A stretch of DNA of 64,000 nt from Acidobacteriaceae bacterium. Lineage in GTDB: Bacteria > Acidobacteriota > Terriglobia > Bryobacterales > Bryobacteraceae. A program made the position numbers and the translations under genes. Positions 1 to 8,999 of the stretch are shown one piece after another (position 1 is the stretch's first letter; each line of letters opens with the position of its first letter). The notes beneath the pieces were generated by a model that worked only from the letters and a program-made list of their open reading frames with translations, had not been told where the DNA came from and searched no databases. The stretch is from contig JAFAYI010000023.1 in NCBI GenBank assembly GCA_019240475.1, forward strand, positions 41,332-105,331. The letters run 5' to 3'.

Positions 1-1742
1 GAAAATGAGATCCCTGAGAGTAATTGCCGGGCGAGCGCCGTCGGCACATCGATTCCGACCTCGGGCGTGCTGGCGATAATAACCACCTTCGATCCTAGCT
101 TCTGCAGTTGCTCCAGCGTCGCTGGAACTAACTTCTCAAATACTGCATAGTCCTGGCTCGGACGGCCGCCCTCGGCCAGCAAAGCCGGAGTTCCCGGCTC
201 CTCCTTGTATCTGCTTCCTTCCGCATAAAGAGCCCAGCGCCCTTCGAGGAAAATGGTTGCCACGCGATGGGCTCGCAAGTAGTCGAAAACCTTCTGGTTA
301 AACGTCTCGCAATCGAAGCTTTGATCGTACCGTTTCAGGTGCAGCAGCGGGGCGCAGGCCCCTTGATAAGCAACATAGCCGGATAAGTGATTCGCGAGCG
401 CAAACTGTTCCAAGCCGGGCGCAACCGCTCCGGCGTGTGAGTCGCCCCAAAGCGCGAAGCTGGCGGGAACATCCTCTACGCCTACGCGGCAGATCTTGCT
501 CAAGCACTCGTCGCGCCTCTTCCAAATATCGTCGGCGCCGTCCACCAGTCTTCGGGCTTCGCCGCTGTAGCGGCCGGGAAATCCATGCTTGACGAACGCA
601 AACCCGCCGAACGCCGCAAGCGGCAGCGAGACCAGGCCCGCGCCGGCAAAAATCCACCGCCGCGATGCAAAGTTTCGGTTGCGGACGGGAGTTTCGACAA
701 ACCGCCAGGACAGCGTTGCTGCGAAGAATGCAGCCGCGACAAACGCCGCGGCTTGCACCCGGTTGAGAGGTCGAATCAGGTAATAGCGGGCAAAGAAGAG
801 TAACACCCAATGCCACAGGTAAAGAGAGTAAGAAATAAGTCCGACGAAGACCAGCGGCTTGGTGCTCAGTAACCTTGCTGCCCATGACTTCTGGGTCGCG
901 CCGCTGTAGATGATTAGTGCGGCCCCGACGCAAGGAAACAGCGCATTGTAACCGGGAAACGGAGTTTCTGGCGAAAACGCGAAGATGCTGTAGAAGATCA
1001 AAGCCAAGCCGCAGAGCCCCAGAATGTTCCTCGCTAGGATGTGTCTCAATTCGGGCAGGACGTTGAGCGCCAGCAGCCCGCCCATCATTAGTTCCCAGGC
1101 GCGCGGAGGAGCTAAGAAGAATGCGCCGGCGGGGTCCGCGTGCAGCTGCCTTATGCTCAGCGCGAAGGAAAGAACGAAGGCCGCGCCGATCGCGAGTAGA
1201 TAGCGTTTGCGGAGGTAACGCGCAACTAAGAACAAGAACAAAGGATAGACAATGTAGAACTGCTCTTCGACCGCGAGCGACCAGGTATGCAGCAGCGGCT
1301 TCATCTCAGACGGCGCATCGAAATAGCCGGCCTGCTTGGAGAACAGTATGTTGGAGAAAAAGAAAAGAGTCGCGATGAGACTCCGGCCATAGTCCCTGAG
1401 GTTATGCGGCAGCAGAACCAGATAAGCTGCAACGCTCGTGACAGCCAGTACTGCGAAAAGGGCCGGCAGGATTCTGCGTGCCCGGCGTTCATAAAAATCG
1501 ACAATCGAAAATCGGCCTTTTCCGAGCGCGCCCAGGATCAAGCCGGTGATCAGATAGCCGGAGATAACGAAGAAAATGTCGACTCCGACGAACCCCCCAG
1601 GCATGCGCAGCAGATGCGCGTGGTACAGCACGACCGGGATTACTGCAAGCGCTCGCAGTCCATCGATATCCAGGCGATGCCGCATGCCCGCCTTGACAAC
1701 GGTCTTATCGGCAATCGGGGATGGCTGAACGGTCGTCAACAT
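1..1742 (-). CDS. OafA/YrhL-type membrane acyltransferase with SGNH domain (3' end off window)
   Basis: Integral-membrane acyltransferase-3 family protein, expected to O-acylate (usually O-acetylate) a surface polysaccharide. The start is the ATG at 1740-1742; about 580 codons are visible and the frame is still open at base 1. The N-terminus carries family signatures: LDIDGLRALAV near residue 25, FFVISGYLI near 57, and HTWSLAVEEQFY near 150. About ten hydrophobic segments follow. After them comes a periplasmic SGNH-type domain with FALWGDSHAGAV near residue 440, the GDSH block expected to hold the nucleophilic serine. This two-part layout is typical of O-antigen and EPS acetylases. It is the last visible gene of the EPS operon, 10 bp downstream of a separate SGNH protein. 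The acyl donor and sugar target cannot be read from sequence. Confidence 0.9.
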   Translation of the reverse strand, partial: MLTTVQPSPIADKTVVKAGMRHRLDIDGLRALAVIPVVLYHAHLLRMPGGFVGVDIFFVISGYLITGLILGALGKGRFSIVDFYERRARRILPALFAVLAVTSVAAYLVLLPHNLRDYGRSLIATLFFFSNILFSKQAGYFDAPSEMKPLLHTWSLAVEEQFYIVYPLFLFLVARYLRKRYLLAIGAAFVLSFALSIRQLHADPAGAFFLAPPRAWELMMGGLLALNVLPELRHILARNILGLCGLALIFYSIFAFSPETPFPGYNALFPCVGAALIIYSGATQKSWAARLLSTKPLVFVGLISYSLYLWHWVLLFFARYYLIRPLNRVQAAAFVAAAFFAATLSWRFVETPVRNRNFASRRWIFAGAGLVSLPLAAFGGFAFVKHGFPGRYSGEARRLVDGADDIWKRRDECLSKICRVGVEDVPASFALWGDSHAGAVAPGLEQFALANHLSGYVAYQGACAPLLHLKRYDQSFDCETFNQKVFDYLRAHRVATIFLEGRWALYAEGSRYKEEPGTPALLAEGGRPSQDYAVFEKLVPATLEQLQKLGSKVVIIASTPEVGIDVPTALARQLLSGISF

Positions 1743-1752
1743 AAATGGGCAG

Positions 1753-2958
1753 CTAGCGTAGAGCAGCCGTATGCATCGCTTGGCCTTCTAACAAGCCGTC
1801 GCTGCAAAGTTCTTGAGCGATCAACTCACCCGCGAGGTACTGCCCTCTTTCGTTCCAGTGTCCCTGATGATTTCCCCATGCGGCGTGCAATGCTTCTTTG
1901 TGTTGTTCTGCGTAGGCAAGAAAACTCGGCGCCAAGGTGAGCACTGGAATGCCGTTACGCTCGCCGTATGTCTTTATCCGGTAATCGGGATAGAAAAGAT
2001 CCGCGACGCCTAATCGCCGCTCCAACTCACTGCGTTGGGGCGCGTCTGGATCTACCTGGATTCCGTTGCTCAACGTCACAACGAGAAACTTTGCCCCTTT
2101 CGCCCTTACTTCGTTGCGCATCGAGCGCAAGAGACCCTCGGTCACCGACCATGCTTCCCTCCAAGCCGGATCTTGAGGCTCGCGATATACACGCTCGTCC
2201 AAGCCCATGTCGATTGATTGCAGTCCCTCTGCGTTTCGCCCAGAGAAACGGTTTTTCGCAAGGGCCGCGACCTGCAAGAGGCGGAAATGAGCGACAGCCC
2301 AGGACACAAACATACTCCAGGACCCAAACCGCGACTGGAAATCCGGAACACGCCGAAACGAGTCGTCCAAAGCCAGCTTCCCATCCTTGTGCACAAAATA
2401 GGGCCGGTAGGGATCATGCGAGAGCACGCGCGAGTTGTCCTGTAAGTTATGTCCAGTGAAGAAGCCAAGAATCACTAAGTCGGGAGAATAGCGCCACGCT
2501 CGGGACCGCAGCATTTCTAGCTCCATCCCGGTCCCGTAACCTGAAACTCCGAAGTTGATGCTTTCTATTTTCCTTCCTTCGAGAGCTGCGCACCCACGAA
2601 GTTTCTCTTCCGCAACCGCCCAGTACATCTTCTCGATAGGAATCTGAAATCCTTCGGTGAAGGAGTCGCCTAAGACGGCAATCCGGAACGTATCCGGCGG
2701 CTTTTCGATGGAGTGTTCGCGGTCTCGGAGACCCTGGCTATTCACACGCGCATATGTCTGAATACCCTCCCCGAAAACCTCGCCTTCCGCATTCGGGCGT
2801 AATGCTTGGCCCGTGTACTCATCCCAAGTGTAGAACCGCCACTTTCCTCCATAATTTGCATATGAAACGCCGGCGATCCTAAGGACAATCTCGATTGCGG
2901 CGAGGGTCAATACTCCGATACAGCCAGTGAGCAGCGTTTTTCGAATAAGTCGTTTCAA
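1753..2958 (-). CDS. Membrane-anchored SGNH/GDSL hydrolase-like protein
   Basis: 401-residue protein with one N-terminal hydrophobic segment (about residues 9-28), so probably anchored to the inner membrane and facing the periplasm. Block I of the SGNH superfamily is clear: AVLGDSFTEGFQ near residue 95, with Ser as the likely nucleophile. The C-terminal block is GHWNERGQ near 370, giving the catalytic His. Proteins of this kind in EPS loci resemble AlgX/AlgJ-type acetylation partners or esterases. Its place between a sulfotransferase and the OafA-like acyltransferase supports a role in putting acyl groups on the polymer or taking them off. The substrate is inferred only from the neighbours. 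Confidence 0.8.
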   Translation of the reverse strand: MKRLIRKTLLTGCIGVLTLAAIEIVLRIAGVSYANYGGKWRFYTWDEYTGQALRPNAEGEVFGEGIQTYARVNSQGLRDREHSIEKPPDTFRIAVLGDSFTEGFQIPIEKMYWAVAEEKLRGCAALEGRKIESINFGVSGYGTGMELEMLRSRAWRYSPDLVILGFFTGHNLQDNSRVLSHDPYRPYFVHKDGKLALDDSFRRVPDFQSRFGSWSMFVSWAVAHFRLLQVAALAKNRFSGRNAEGLQSIDMGLDERVYREPQDPAWREAWSVTEGLLRSMRNEVRAKGAKFLVVTLSNGIQVDPDAPQRSELERRLGVADLFYPDYRIKTYGERNGIPVLTLAPSFLAYAEQHKEALHAAWGNHQGHWNERGQYLAGELIAQELCSDGLLEGQAMHTAALR

Positions 2959-2987
2959 ATCGTGCGTAATTCCACAACCGGCTGTAT

Positions 2988-4061
2988 TTAGGCCGATCGC
3001 TCCTTGGCTGGCCTCGGCGTTTCGTAACGGCGGTAGCGAATACTTCGAACCAACTTCAGAATGGATAACGGCGCATAACAGTAGAGCACGACGATTAAGC
3101 CGTCCAGTGCCCGCAGACAGCGATAAACAAACGCATCAACGGCTCTCTCGAGCAGCGAAGGCTTGGCGGAACTTGGCGTTTGCCCCGACCAGATCGCCGG
3201 CCAGCGATCTTTGGTTTGCGCCCGCCATAGAGTCACATAGCGATTAATCTTTCGCTTGATCCGAATAGGCACGATGTCTGCGCGATCCAGCGATGATTCG
3301 ATCTTCCCGCTTTTCACCATCTGGTGATGCGCGCCTTCGCTGATGGCCGATTCGTCAGCGCCACGAAGCGACGCCACTTCCGGTATAAAGGGCACATCCA
3401 GGAACTTACAGATGCCTGCCATGATGTTTTCGGGATCTGTAATCAACCGTTCGTAGTGTATTTCGTGAACGGCTGCCCCGCGTCGAATAAGAGCATCGCG
3501 CTGGCGCCTGAGATTCCTGTGCGCCATCAAGAAACGCCGGGTCATGCCAGAACGGTCGGCAAACCAGGATCTCCCCTCCGCCGCCATCATAATGCTCCGG
3601 AATATCGCTGCAGGTTCTCTCCAGATGATGACAAATCTCGCGGCTGGGAAAAATCCCGATAACTTCTCCAGTGAATCGTAGAAATTGACTACCTTATCGC
3701 CCCATATTCTTCCGCCCTTGCGTCGAGCATAGTCTTGGCAAGTAATCGCCAATGCCTCCTCTACTCGCGAAATCTTCGACGGCAAACGAGTAACGTCCAA
3801 CTGGTGCCGGTCGACCGCCTTATTCCAAAAATTCCAGCGAGTAACCCAGCCCGAAGCCCCTCGCGTCCAAAATAGAGGTTTCAACAGCAACAGATCGCCC
3901 TCGTACAGAAGAGCGACCTGCGGATGTTTATTCAAAAGCGCATATAGCAAGGATGTGCCGGAACGCCAGGTGCCGGCCACAAACAGCGGTCCCTGCCATA
4001 GCGTTGCACCTGCAGTTTCCTGCGAACTCTGCGCCTCAACGCTCGGCTGTAACTCAGTCAT
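2988..4061 (-). CDS. PAPS-dependent sulfotransferase (copy 1)
   Basis: 357-residue sulfotransferase-family protein, expected to move a sulfuryl group from PAPS to a carbohydrate hydroxyl. The 5'-phosphosulfate-binding loop is seen near residue 31 (GTWRSGTSLLYALL). The 3'-phosphate-binding region follows near 145 (IIWREPAAIFRSIM), with the usual Arg and Ser. After the loop it shares the HPQ-EG/L pattern with the second sulfotransferase at 5974-7065, so the two are paralogs. PAPS is made by the enzyme at 32920-34710, and the by-product PAP is removed by the CysQ-like enzyme at 31957-32802, both in the same gene run. The acceptor sugar is unknown. The hydrophobic C-terminal stretch might hold the enzyme at the membrane. 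Confidence 0.85.
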   Translation of the reverse strand: MTELQPSVEAQSSQETAGATLWQGPLFVAGTWRSGTSLLYALLNKHPQVALLYEGDLLLLKPLFWTRGASGWVTRWNFWNKAVDRHQLDVTRLPSKISRVEEALAITCQDYARRKGGRIWGDKVVNFYDSLEKLSGFFPAARFVIIWREPAAIFRSIMMAAEGRSWFADRSGMTRRFLMAHRNLRRQRDALIRRGAAVHEIHYERLITDPENIMAGICKFLDVPFIPEVASLRGADESAISEGAHHQMVKSGKIESSLDRADIVPIRIKRKINRYVTLWRAQTKDRWPAIWSGQTPSSAKPSLLERAVDAFVYRCLRALDGLIVVLYCYAPLSILKLVRSIRYRRYETPRPAKERSA

Positions 4062-4099
4062 TTCTATTGAACCGGACCGGGACGGATCACCGTCCCCTC

Positions 4100-5110
4100 T
4101 TACGCGGTCGCCGCGACAAAATCTCTCTTCTTCGCGCTCTTCCCTGCCTCTGACACCTGTGCTTGAATCCAGGGATAAGTGTAGCTGAGTCCTTCTTCCA
4201 ACATTATCCGAGGTTCCCAGCCCAATACGGTTCGGAGGCGGCTGTTGTCGCTGTTACGACCTCTCACTCCCTGGGGACCAGTCAGATTGTGCCGTATAGT
4301 TACGTGCTTGCCCGCCGCGCCGCTCACCAGGCCTACTAACTGATTGATCGTGACAAGCTCGTCGGTGCCTAGATTAAGCGGTTCGCGGTAGTCGGACGCC
4401 ATGATTCTCAACAGACCTTCTACACAATCGTCCACATACATAAATGAGCGGGTCTGCTCGCCGTCACCCCAGACCTCGATCTCCTCTCCCTTTGAGGCAA
4501 GCGCCACTTTGCGGCAAATTGCGGCCGGCGCCTTTTCCTTACCGCCTTCGTAAGTGCCAAGTGGTCCATAAACATTATGAAAACGCACAATGCGGGTTTC
4601 GAGCTTATGATCCTGATAATAATAGCGGCACAGTTCCTCCGCGTACAGCTTTTCCCACCCATATCCAGGCTCCGGCTCCGCCGGGTAGGCGTCTTCTTCG
4701 CGTAATGCAACTACATTTGCGTCTTTCTGCTTGCCTTGCGCATACACACACGCGGATGAAGAGAACAGGAAGCGTTTAACGCCGTTCTCCCGGCTGGCTT
4801 CGAGCATATGCGCGTTGATTAGAATGTTGTTCCGGGCGATATCCGCATGAAATGCGGTTATGTATCCGATGCCGCCCATATCAGCGGCGAGATTGTAGAC
4901 TCCGTCCAAACCTCCTCGTGTAGCGCGGCGGCAATTACTCAATTCCCGTAAATCCAGGACTTCGAATTCATCGGCATCGGAAGCTTCATACTCGGGATAC
5001 TTTAGGTCCACTCCTCTCACCCAATGGCCGTCGGCCTTCAATCTTTTCACAAGATGATGGCCAATAAATCCGCCAGCGCCCGTTACGAGTAAGTGTTGTC
5101 GCTTGTTCAT
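4100..5110 (-). CDS. GDP-mannose 3,5-epimerase-like SDR sugar epimerase
   Basis: 336-residue extended short-chain dehydrogenase. The NAD-binding motif is GAGGFIGHHL (near residue 11). The middle follows plant GDP-mannose 3,5-epimerase closely: NLAADMGGIGYI (about 71), FSSSACVYAQ (about 115), YGWEK (about 150, catalytic Tyr/Lys), RFHNVYGPLGT, EKAPAAICRK, WGDGEQTRSF and GVRGRNSDN. The Cys in SSACVY matches the catalytic Cys of that family. The family converts GDP-mannose to GDP-L-galactose or GDP-L-gulose. Because gmhA, gmhB and hddA homologs lie in the same run, GDP-manno-heptose is another possible substrate; that is inference. The start codon overlaps the upstream stop by 4 bp (ATGA), suggesting translational coupling. 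Confidence 0.85.
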   Translation of the reverse strand: MNKRQHLLVTGAGGFIGHHLVKRLKADGHWVRGVDLKYPEYEASDADEFEVLDLRELSNCRRATRGGLDGVYNLAADMGGIGYITAFHADIARNNILINAHMLEASRENGVKRFLFSSSACVYAQGKQKDANVVALREEDAYPAEPEPGYGWEKLYAEELCRYYYQDHKLETRIVRFHNVYGPLGTYEGGKEKAPAAICRKVALASKGEEIEVWGDGEQTRSFMYVDDCVEGLLRIMASDYREPLNLGTDELVTINQLVGLVSGAAGKHVTIRHNLTGPQGVRGRNSDNSRLRTVLGWEPRIMLEEGLSYTYPWIQAQVSEAGKSAKKRDFVAATA

Positions 5111-5919
5111 ATATCTGTTGTCCTTTCCCTCTCTACGGAAAACCTTCTAATTTTGCAAATCTGCAATAGCACGTTCCACACGAACTGCGGCCCATAGACA
5201 AGATAGCGGCGCCATAGCCTTCGTGGCTCCGCGATCAGCCGATAGAGCCATTCCAGGCCGTTCTCGCGCATCCAACTCGGCGCCTGTTTTAGTTGTCCAG
5301 TGTGAAAATCGAAAGCTGCTCCTACCCCGACGATGACCGGTACCGTCAACCTCTCCCGATGCTCGTACATCCATCTTTCTTGCTTCGGCGTACTGAGCCC
5401 AATCCAGAGAATGTCAGGGGCCGCCTCCTCGATCATCTTTACAACCTCGGCGTCTTCATCCGCGGTCAATGGCCTGAAAGGAGGCGAATAATCTCCGACC
5501 GATCGTGTGCCGAAACGTTGGCCGAGCGCCTCGCCAAGCCTTTTCCCCGTTCCAGGCGCTCCTCCGTAAAAGAAATGAGTGAACTCATTTCCCGTTTCCC
5601 TGCAAAATTTTTCCATCAATTCCGGGCCGTACACCCTTCGCGCCAAGGCATGCCCGTGCCAGCGCCCCAGCCAAACGAGCGGCATCCCGTCCGGCACCAC
5701 CAAGTCGGCACTGTTGAGGATCCGCTCAAACCTGGAATCGCGGCGCGCTTCCATCACCCCATGCATTCCGGTAACGGCAATATAGTGCGCGCGGCGGCGT
5801 GCTCCAATCCAGCGCCGCATGCGCAGCACCACTTCGGGTATTTGGACCGCGCTGACTTGAACGGCTAGAACTTTGAAGCTTGCTACTGAAGTATCCAAAT
5901 CGAGCGCGGTTTCGCTCAT
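5107..5919 (-). CDS. WecG/TagA/CpsF family glycosyltransferase (GT26)
   Basis: 270-residue GT26 glycosyltransferase. Family features are the VPDGMPLVWLGR block near residue 75, FFYGGAPGTGKRLGEAL near 118, WIGLSTPKQERWM near 173 and VGVGAAFDFHTG near 198. These enzymes add ManNAc-type or related sugars to a lipid-linked intermediate on the cytoplasmic face of the inner membrane. In an EPS locus it would add an early or side sugar to the undecaprenyl-diphosphate acceptor. It overlaps the downstream epimerase gene by 4 bp, so the two products are probably made together. The sugar donor cannot be told from sequence. Confidence 0.88.
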   Translation of the reverse strand: MSETALDLDTSVASFKVLAVQVSAVQIPEVVLRMRRWIGARRRAHYIAVTGMHGVMEARRDSRFERILNSADLVVPDGMPLVWLGRWHGHALARRVYGPELMEKFCRETGNEFTHFFYGGAPGTGKRLGEALGQRFGTRSVGDYSPPFRPLTADEDAEVVKMIEEAAPDILWIGLSTPKQERWMYEHRERLTVPVIVGVGAAFDFHTGQLKQAPSWMRENGLEWLYRLIAEPRRLWRRYLVYGPQFVWNVLLQICKIRRFSVERERTTDI

Positions 5920-5973
5920 GGGCTGTATAGATCTTTTTTGGCGGCGGCGGACCCGGGATGTTATTCAGGGATG

Positions 5974-7065
5974 TTATTGCTGTGGCGGCGCTGCGCTGGT
6001 TCGCGCACGCACGTAATCAAGCCAAGTCATGTATCGGCCGCCTGTCTTGAAAGCGCGGTACGCCCTCAACACACGTAGCGGCACGAAGCAATAAAGAATT
6101 ACAATAGCGAAGTCCCAGGCGCGGAGGATAAGATATAAAGTCTCATCGCACCCTCTTTCGAAAGGTCCCGCGACGATATGATTCTGTTTCGGCGCAGGAA
6201 AAAACCCGGCCCAACTCCATCCCTTCTTGCGCCAAAGCTGTTTATAACGATTGAGTTTTCGGTCCAACTTTTTTGGAAGAGTTCCGGGCTTCTCTCGAGG
6301 AGAAATTTTTTCGCCCTTCACGAGCGCATTATGATCCCCTGGATGCAGCGCCGAGCGGTCCGCTCCCTTAAGCGAAGCCGTTCTGCTATCGTACGGGATC
6401 TGCAGGAATTCGCATAACCGGCGCATTTCGCCCGCCGTGTCCTGAACCAGGCCTTGATATTGAAGCTCGTGAACCGGCACGGCCCGCCTAAGGAGCTCGT
6501 CTCGCTGAAGACCCATCTTTTGGCAGCCAACGAAGATTCTGTGCGCCGCTCCCACTCCGCTAAAAAACGGCGACTCCTTCTGTGCGCGAATGATGCTACG
6601 GCACACCTCGCTCGGGTCCCGCCAGATGATCACGAAACGCGCATTTGGAAATTCATCTGCCAGACGCAGCAGCGAATCGTACTGGCTGGGGCACTTATCC
6701 CCCCAGAGGAACGCGCCTTTCTGACGTGCATATTCTTTGTAGGCGGCCTGAGTCGCCGTCGCCATGCCGGAGGCGGTCGGCGGCAGCCGATCCAGATCCA
6801 TCGGATGCCGCTCAAGCGAGCCGGTAAAGAAATTCCATCTCTCTAACCACTCCGCCTTGGCGCGCCTGATCCAGAACAGCGGCCACAATAGCGGAAGCTC
6901 GCCTTCTTGCATCAATCCGATCTGCGGATGCTGGTTGAGCAAGGCGTACAACAACGTCGTTCCGGAGCGTGGAAGTCCTACAACGAAAAGAGGGCCCTCG
7001 GCAAACTTCACACTTGTCTGAAGACACTCCGCTTCTGTCTCTATCATGAGTTTTGAAGAATCCAA
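5974..7065 (-). CDS. PAPS-dependent sulfotransferase (copy 2)
   Basis: 363-residue sulfotransferase paralogous to the gene at 2988-4061. The 5'-phosphosulfate loop is GLPRSGTTLLYALL near residue 30, closer to the family consensus than copy 1. The 3'-phosphate region is IIWRDPSEVCRSII near 147. Both copies share a similar middle region, including a Trp-rich stretch after the first loop and a hydrophobic C-terminal segment. Two sulfotransferases suggest two sulfation positions or two acceptor sugars. The gene lies between the transaldolase and the WecG-like transferase in the same direction, 15 bp downstream of the former. Confidence 0.87.
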   Translation of the reverse strand: MDSSKLMIETEAECLQTSVKFAEGPLFVVGLPRSGTTLLYALLNQHPQIGLMQEGELPLLWPLFWIRRAKAEWLERWNFFTGSLERHPMDLDRLPPTASGMATATQAAYKEYARQKGAFLWGDKCPSQYDSLLRLADEFPNARFVIIWRDPSEVCRSIIRAQKESPFFSGVGAAHRIFVGCQKMGLQRDELLRRAVPVHELQYQGLVQDTAGEMRRLCEFLQIPYDSRTASLKGADRSALHPGDHNALVKGEKISPREKPGTLPKKLDRKLNRYKQLWRKKGWSWAGFFPAPKQNHIVAGPFERGCDETLYLILRAWDFAIVILYCFVPLRVLRAYRAFKTGGRYMTWLDYVRARTSAAPPQQ

Positions 7066-7080
7066 CGGTTCCCAGGCTTC

Positions 7081-7797
7081 TTACAAACAAAAGCCCGACC
7101 GAAGCGCGTCCTGATGGAACATCTTGACCGTATCCAATGAATAGTCGTGAAGATCTTTATCGACTAAGGTCAGTTTTTGTAGAATATCGTTCGTCACGGT
7201 GATGATGTGGCACCCGATAGCATCAGCCTGGAAGATGTTTAGCAACTCTCGGGGACTTGCCCAGATGAGTTCTATATTCGGATACTTCCGGACGATATCC
7301 ATCGCCTCTTGCATGAGCGGAACCGGGTCGCATCCTGTATCGGCAACTCGCCCGGCAAACACCGAGACGCAAGCTTTAGCTTCGCCCTCCAGAGCAGCGC
7401 TGACCTCCCGAACCTGATCCAAGGTCAGAATCGCCGTCACGTTCAGTTGGATATTGGAAGCCGCCAGCTTCGCGATCAACTCTGTGGAACATTCCCGGCG
7501 AGTGTTCGTCACTGGTATCTTTACGAAGACATCGCTTCCCCACGTTGCGATCTTGCGAGCTTGCCTTTCCATTTCCTCGAACTCATCCGCGAATACCTCG
7601 AACGAAATCGGCCTACCCTGAACCAGCGTCAAGATATCCTTTGCGAAGGACTCGTAGTCGGCTACCCCCGCTTTGCGCATCAAGGTCGGATTGGTAGTAA
7701 ACCCTTTGATATACGGCTTCCTACACAGATCCAGAATCGTCGCACGGTCGGCGCCATCTGCAAATAGCTTCACATTCAAGTTAGAAACTCGGTTCAC
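7081..7797 (-). CDS. Transaldolase-family enzyme in the heptose cassette
   Basis: Transaldolase/fructose-6-phosphate-aldolase family. Seen are KLFADGAD at the N-terminus, GFTTNPTLMRKAG, and VFVKIPVTN, whose Lys is the expected Schiff-base residue. I chose the GTG at 7795-7797 because AAGGAACA lies at ribosome-binding distance; this gives 238 residues and a 17-bp overlap with gmhB. An ATG at 7833 would add 12 residues. Transaldolase interconverts sedoheptulose 7-phosphate and fructose 6-phosphate. Sedoheptulose 7-phosphate is the substrate of GmhA, encoded two genes upstream, so the likely job is to supply or balance that pool for heptose synthesis. That link is inferred from context. Confidence 0.82.
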   Translation of the reverse strand: MNRVSNLNVKLFADGADRATILDLCRKPYIKGFTTNPTLMRKAGVADYESFAKDILTLVQGRPISFEVFADEFEEMERQARKIATWGSDVFVKIPVTNTRRECSTELIAKLAASNIQLNVTAILTLDQVREVSAALEGEAKACVSVFAGRVADTGCDPVPLMQEAMDIVRKYPNIELIWASPRELLNIFQADAIGCHIITVTNDILQKLTLVDKDLHDYSLDTVKMFHQDALRSGFCL

Positions 7798-8380
7798 AAA
7801 TTGTTCCTTGCGAGGCCAGCCGGATAATGGCATCGGCGGCCTCCCGTAATGATTTCACCTTTGCGGCCGGCTGCCGCTCCGGGTATTGCTCGTTGTAGCC
7901 GTAGTCGATCAGAATGGTCTGGCATCCGGCATTATGTCCGGCATCCACATCACGCCATCGATCTCCGACCATATAACTGTGCTGCAAATCGATTTTCAGT
8001 TCCGCCGCGGCGCGCAGTAATAAGCCTGGGCGCGGCTTCCGGCAGTCGCAGTTATCGCGTGCATCGTGGTAGCAGACCAGGAAGTCGTCTAAGGGCAGAG
8101 CCGCTCCCAGCGATCGATTCATCTCCTCCACGGTCTCGCGTTGCTGCGTCCCACGAGCCACGTCCGGCTGATTGGTCACGACTATCAACAGAAATCCATG
8201 CCGCCGCAGGTCCGCCAGCGACTGCGGCGCGTCCGCGCAAATCTGCAGATCTGTCAGACTGGCTGGTGGATAAGGTTTCCCGTTTTTAACGACAGCCTTG
8301 TTAAGAACACCGTCTCGATCCAGAAATACCGCGCGACGACGAAGCTCCCCCGCGGACACGTTCACTTCACAGACTCCCAC
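7781..8380 (-). CDS. gmhB: D,D-heptose 1,7-bisphosphate phosphatase-like HAD enzyme
   Basis: 199-residue HAD-superfamily phosphatase of the GmhB/histidinol-phosphatase type. Motif I is FLDRDGVLNK near residue 18, holding both aspartates. Motif II is VVTNQPDVARG near 66. Zinc-ligand cysteines are seen in CYHDARDNCDCRKPRPG near 103-118, and motif III/IV in MVGDRWRDVDAG near 137. GmhB removes the 7-phosphate from D-glycero-D-manno-heptose 1,7-bisphosphate. It sits between gmhA and the transaldolase with overlaps on both sides, as expected of a GDP-heptose pathway cassette. Confidence 0.88.
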   Translation of the reverse strand: MGVCEVNVSAGELRRRAVFLDRDGVLNKAVVKNGKPYPPASLTDLQICADAPQSLADLRRHGFLLIVVTNQPDVARGTQQRETVEEMNRSLGAALPLDDFLVCYHDARDNCDCRKPRPGLLLRAAAELKIDLQHSYMVGDRWRDVDAGHNAGCQTILIDYGYNEQYPERQPAAKVKSLREAADAIIRLASQGTICEPSF

Positions 8381-8958
8381 TTAGTCGCGGCGCATTTCAC
8401 GGCCGGATGCGACACCAATAAATGCCAAACAACCGCCTGAAACGCTTCAGAATGTGGTGTAACGTGCTCCGGGTTTACGACAGGTATCCGTATGCAAGCG
8501 TTAGCCACCTGCGCGGTATATCCTCCGTCCCGGCCCACAATCCCGATAATGCTGGCCCCCACCGATTTTGCGAGCTGAAGAGCCGCAACTAGGTTCGGAC
8601 TAACATTCTTTTCGAGGTTTCCGCCGCCAACCGATAAAACCAGCACTAAGTCGTCACTCTTAAGTCGGCTGACACGCAACCAACCTTCGAACACTCCTGC
8701 CCATCCTTCGTCGTTTGTCCGCGCAGTCAACTCCGAAACATTGTCGGTGGGGGCATAGCATTCAATCCCGGCTATCTTTCGGAAGTCGTTTACCGCATGC
8801 GATGCATTCGCGGCGCTTCCGCCGACGCCCAGGATAAACAACCTTCCGCGGCGCGACCGGGTCTCGGCCAAGAGCCGCGCGGCCTCTTCTATCGGTTCGA
8901 TAGCCAGTTGTTCGATGACCTTTGTCGTTTCATCGAGATACGTTCGTGCGAAACTCAT
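8362..8958 (-). CDS. gmhA: Sedoheptulose 7-phosphate isomerase
   Basis: 198-residue SIS-domain protein matching GmhA. Seen are LFILGVGGSAANASHAVNDF near residue 40, the SIS phosphosugar site; LVLVLSVGGGNLEKNV near 104; and IGIVGRDGGYTA near 138. GmhA turns sedoheptulose 7-phosphate into D-glycero-D-manno-heptose 7-phosphate, the first committed heptose step. The usual zinc-ligand pattern is not fully obvious by eye. The gene overlaps gmhB by 19 bp and lies 41 bp downstream of hddA. Confidence 0.88.
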   Translation of the reverse strand: MSFARTYLDETTKVIEQLAIEPIEEAARLLAETRSRRGRLFILGVGGSAANASHAVNDFRKIAGIECYAPTDNVSELTARTNDEGWAGVFEGWLRVSRLKSDDLVLVLSVGGGNLEKNVSPNLVAALQLAKSVGASIIGIVGRDGGYTAQVANACIRIPVVNPEHVTPHSEAFQAVVWHLLVSHPAVKCAATKWESVK

Positions 8959-8999
8959 GTCTTTATTGAAGGTCTTCGATTGCTTGTTCCGGTTCCGGA

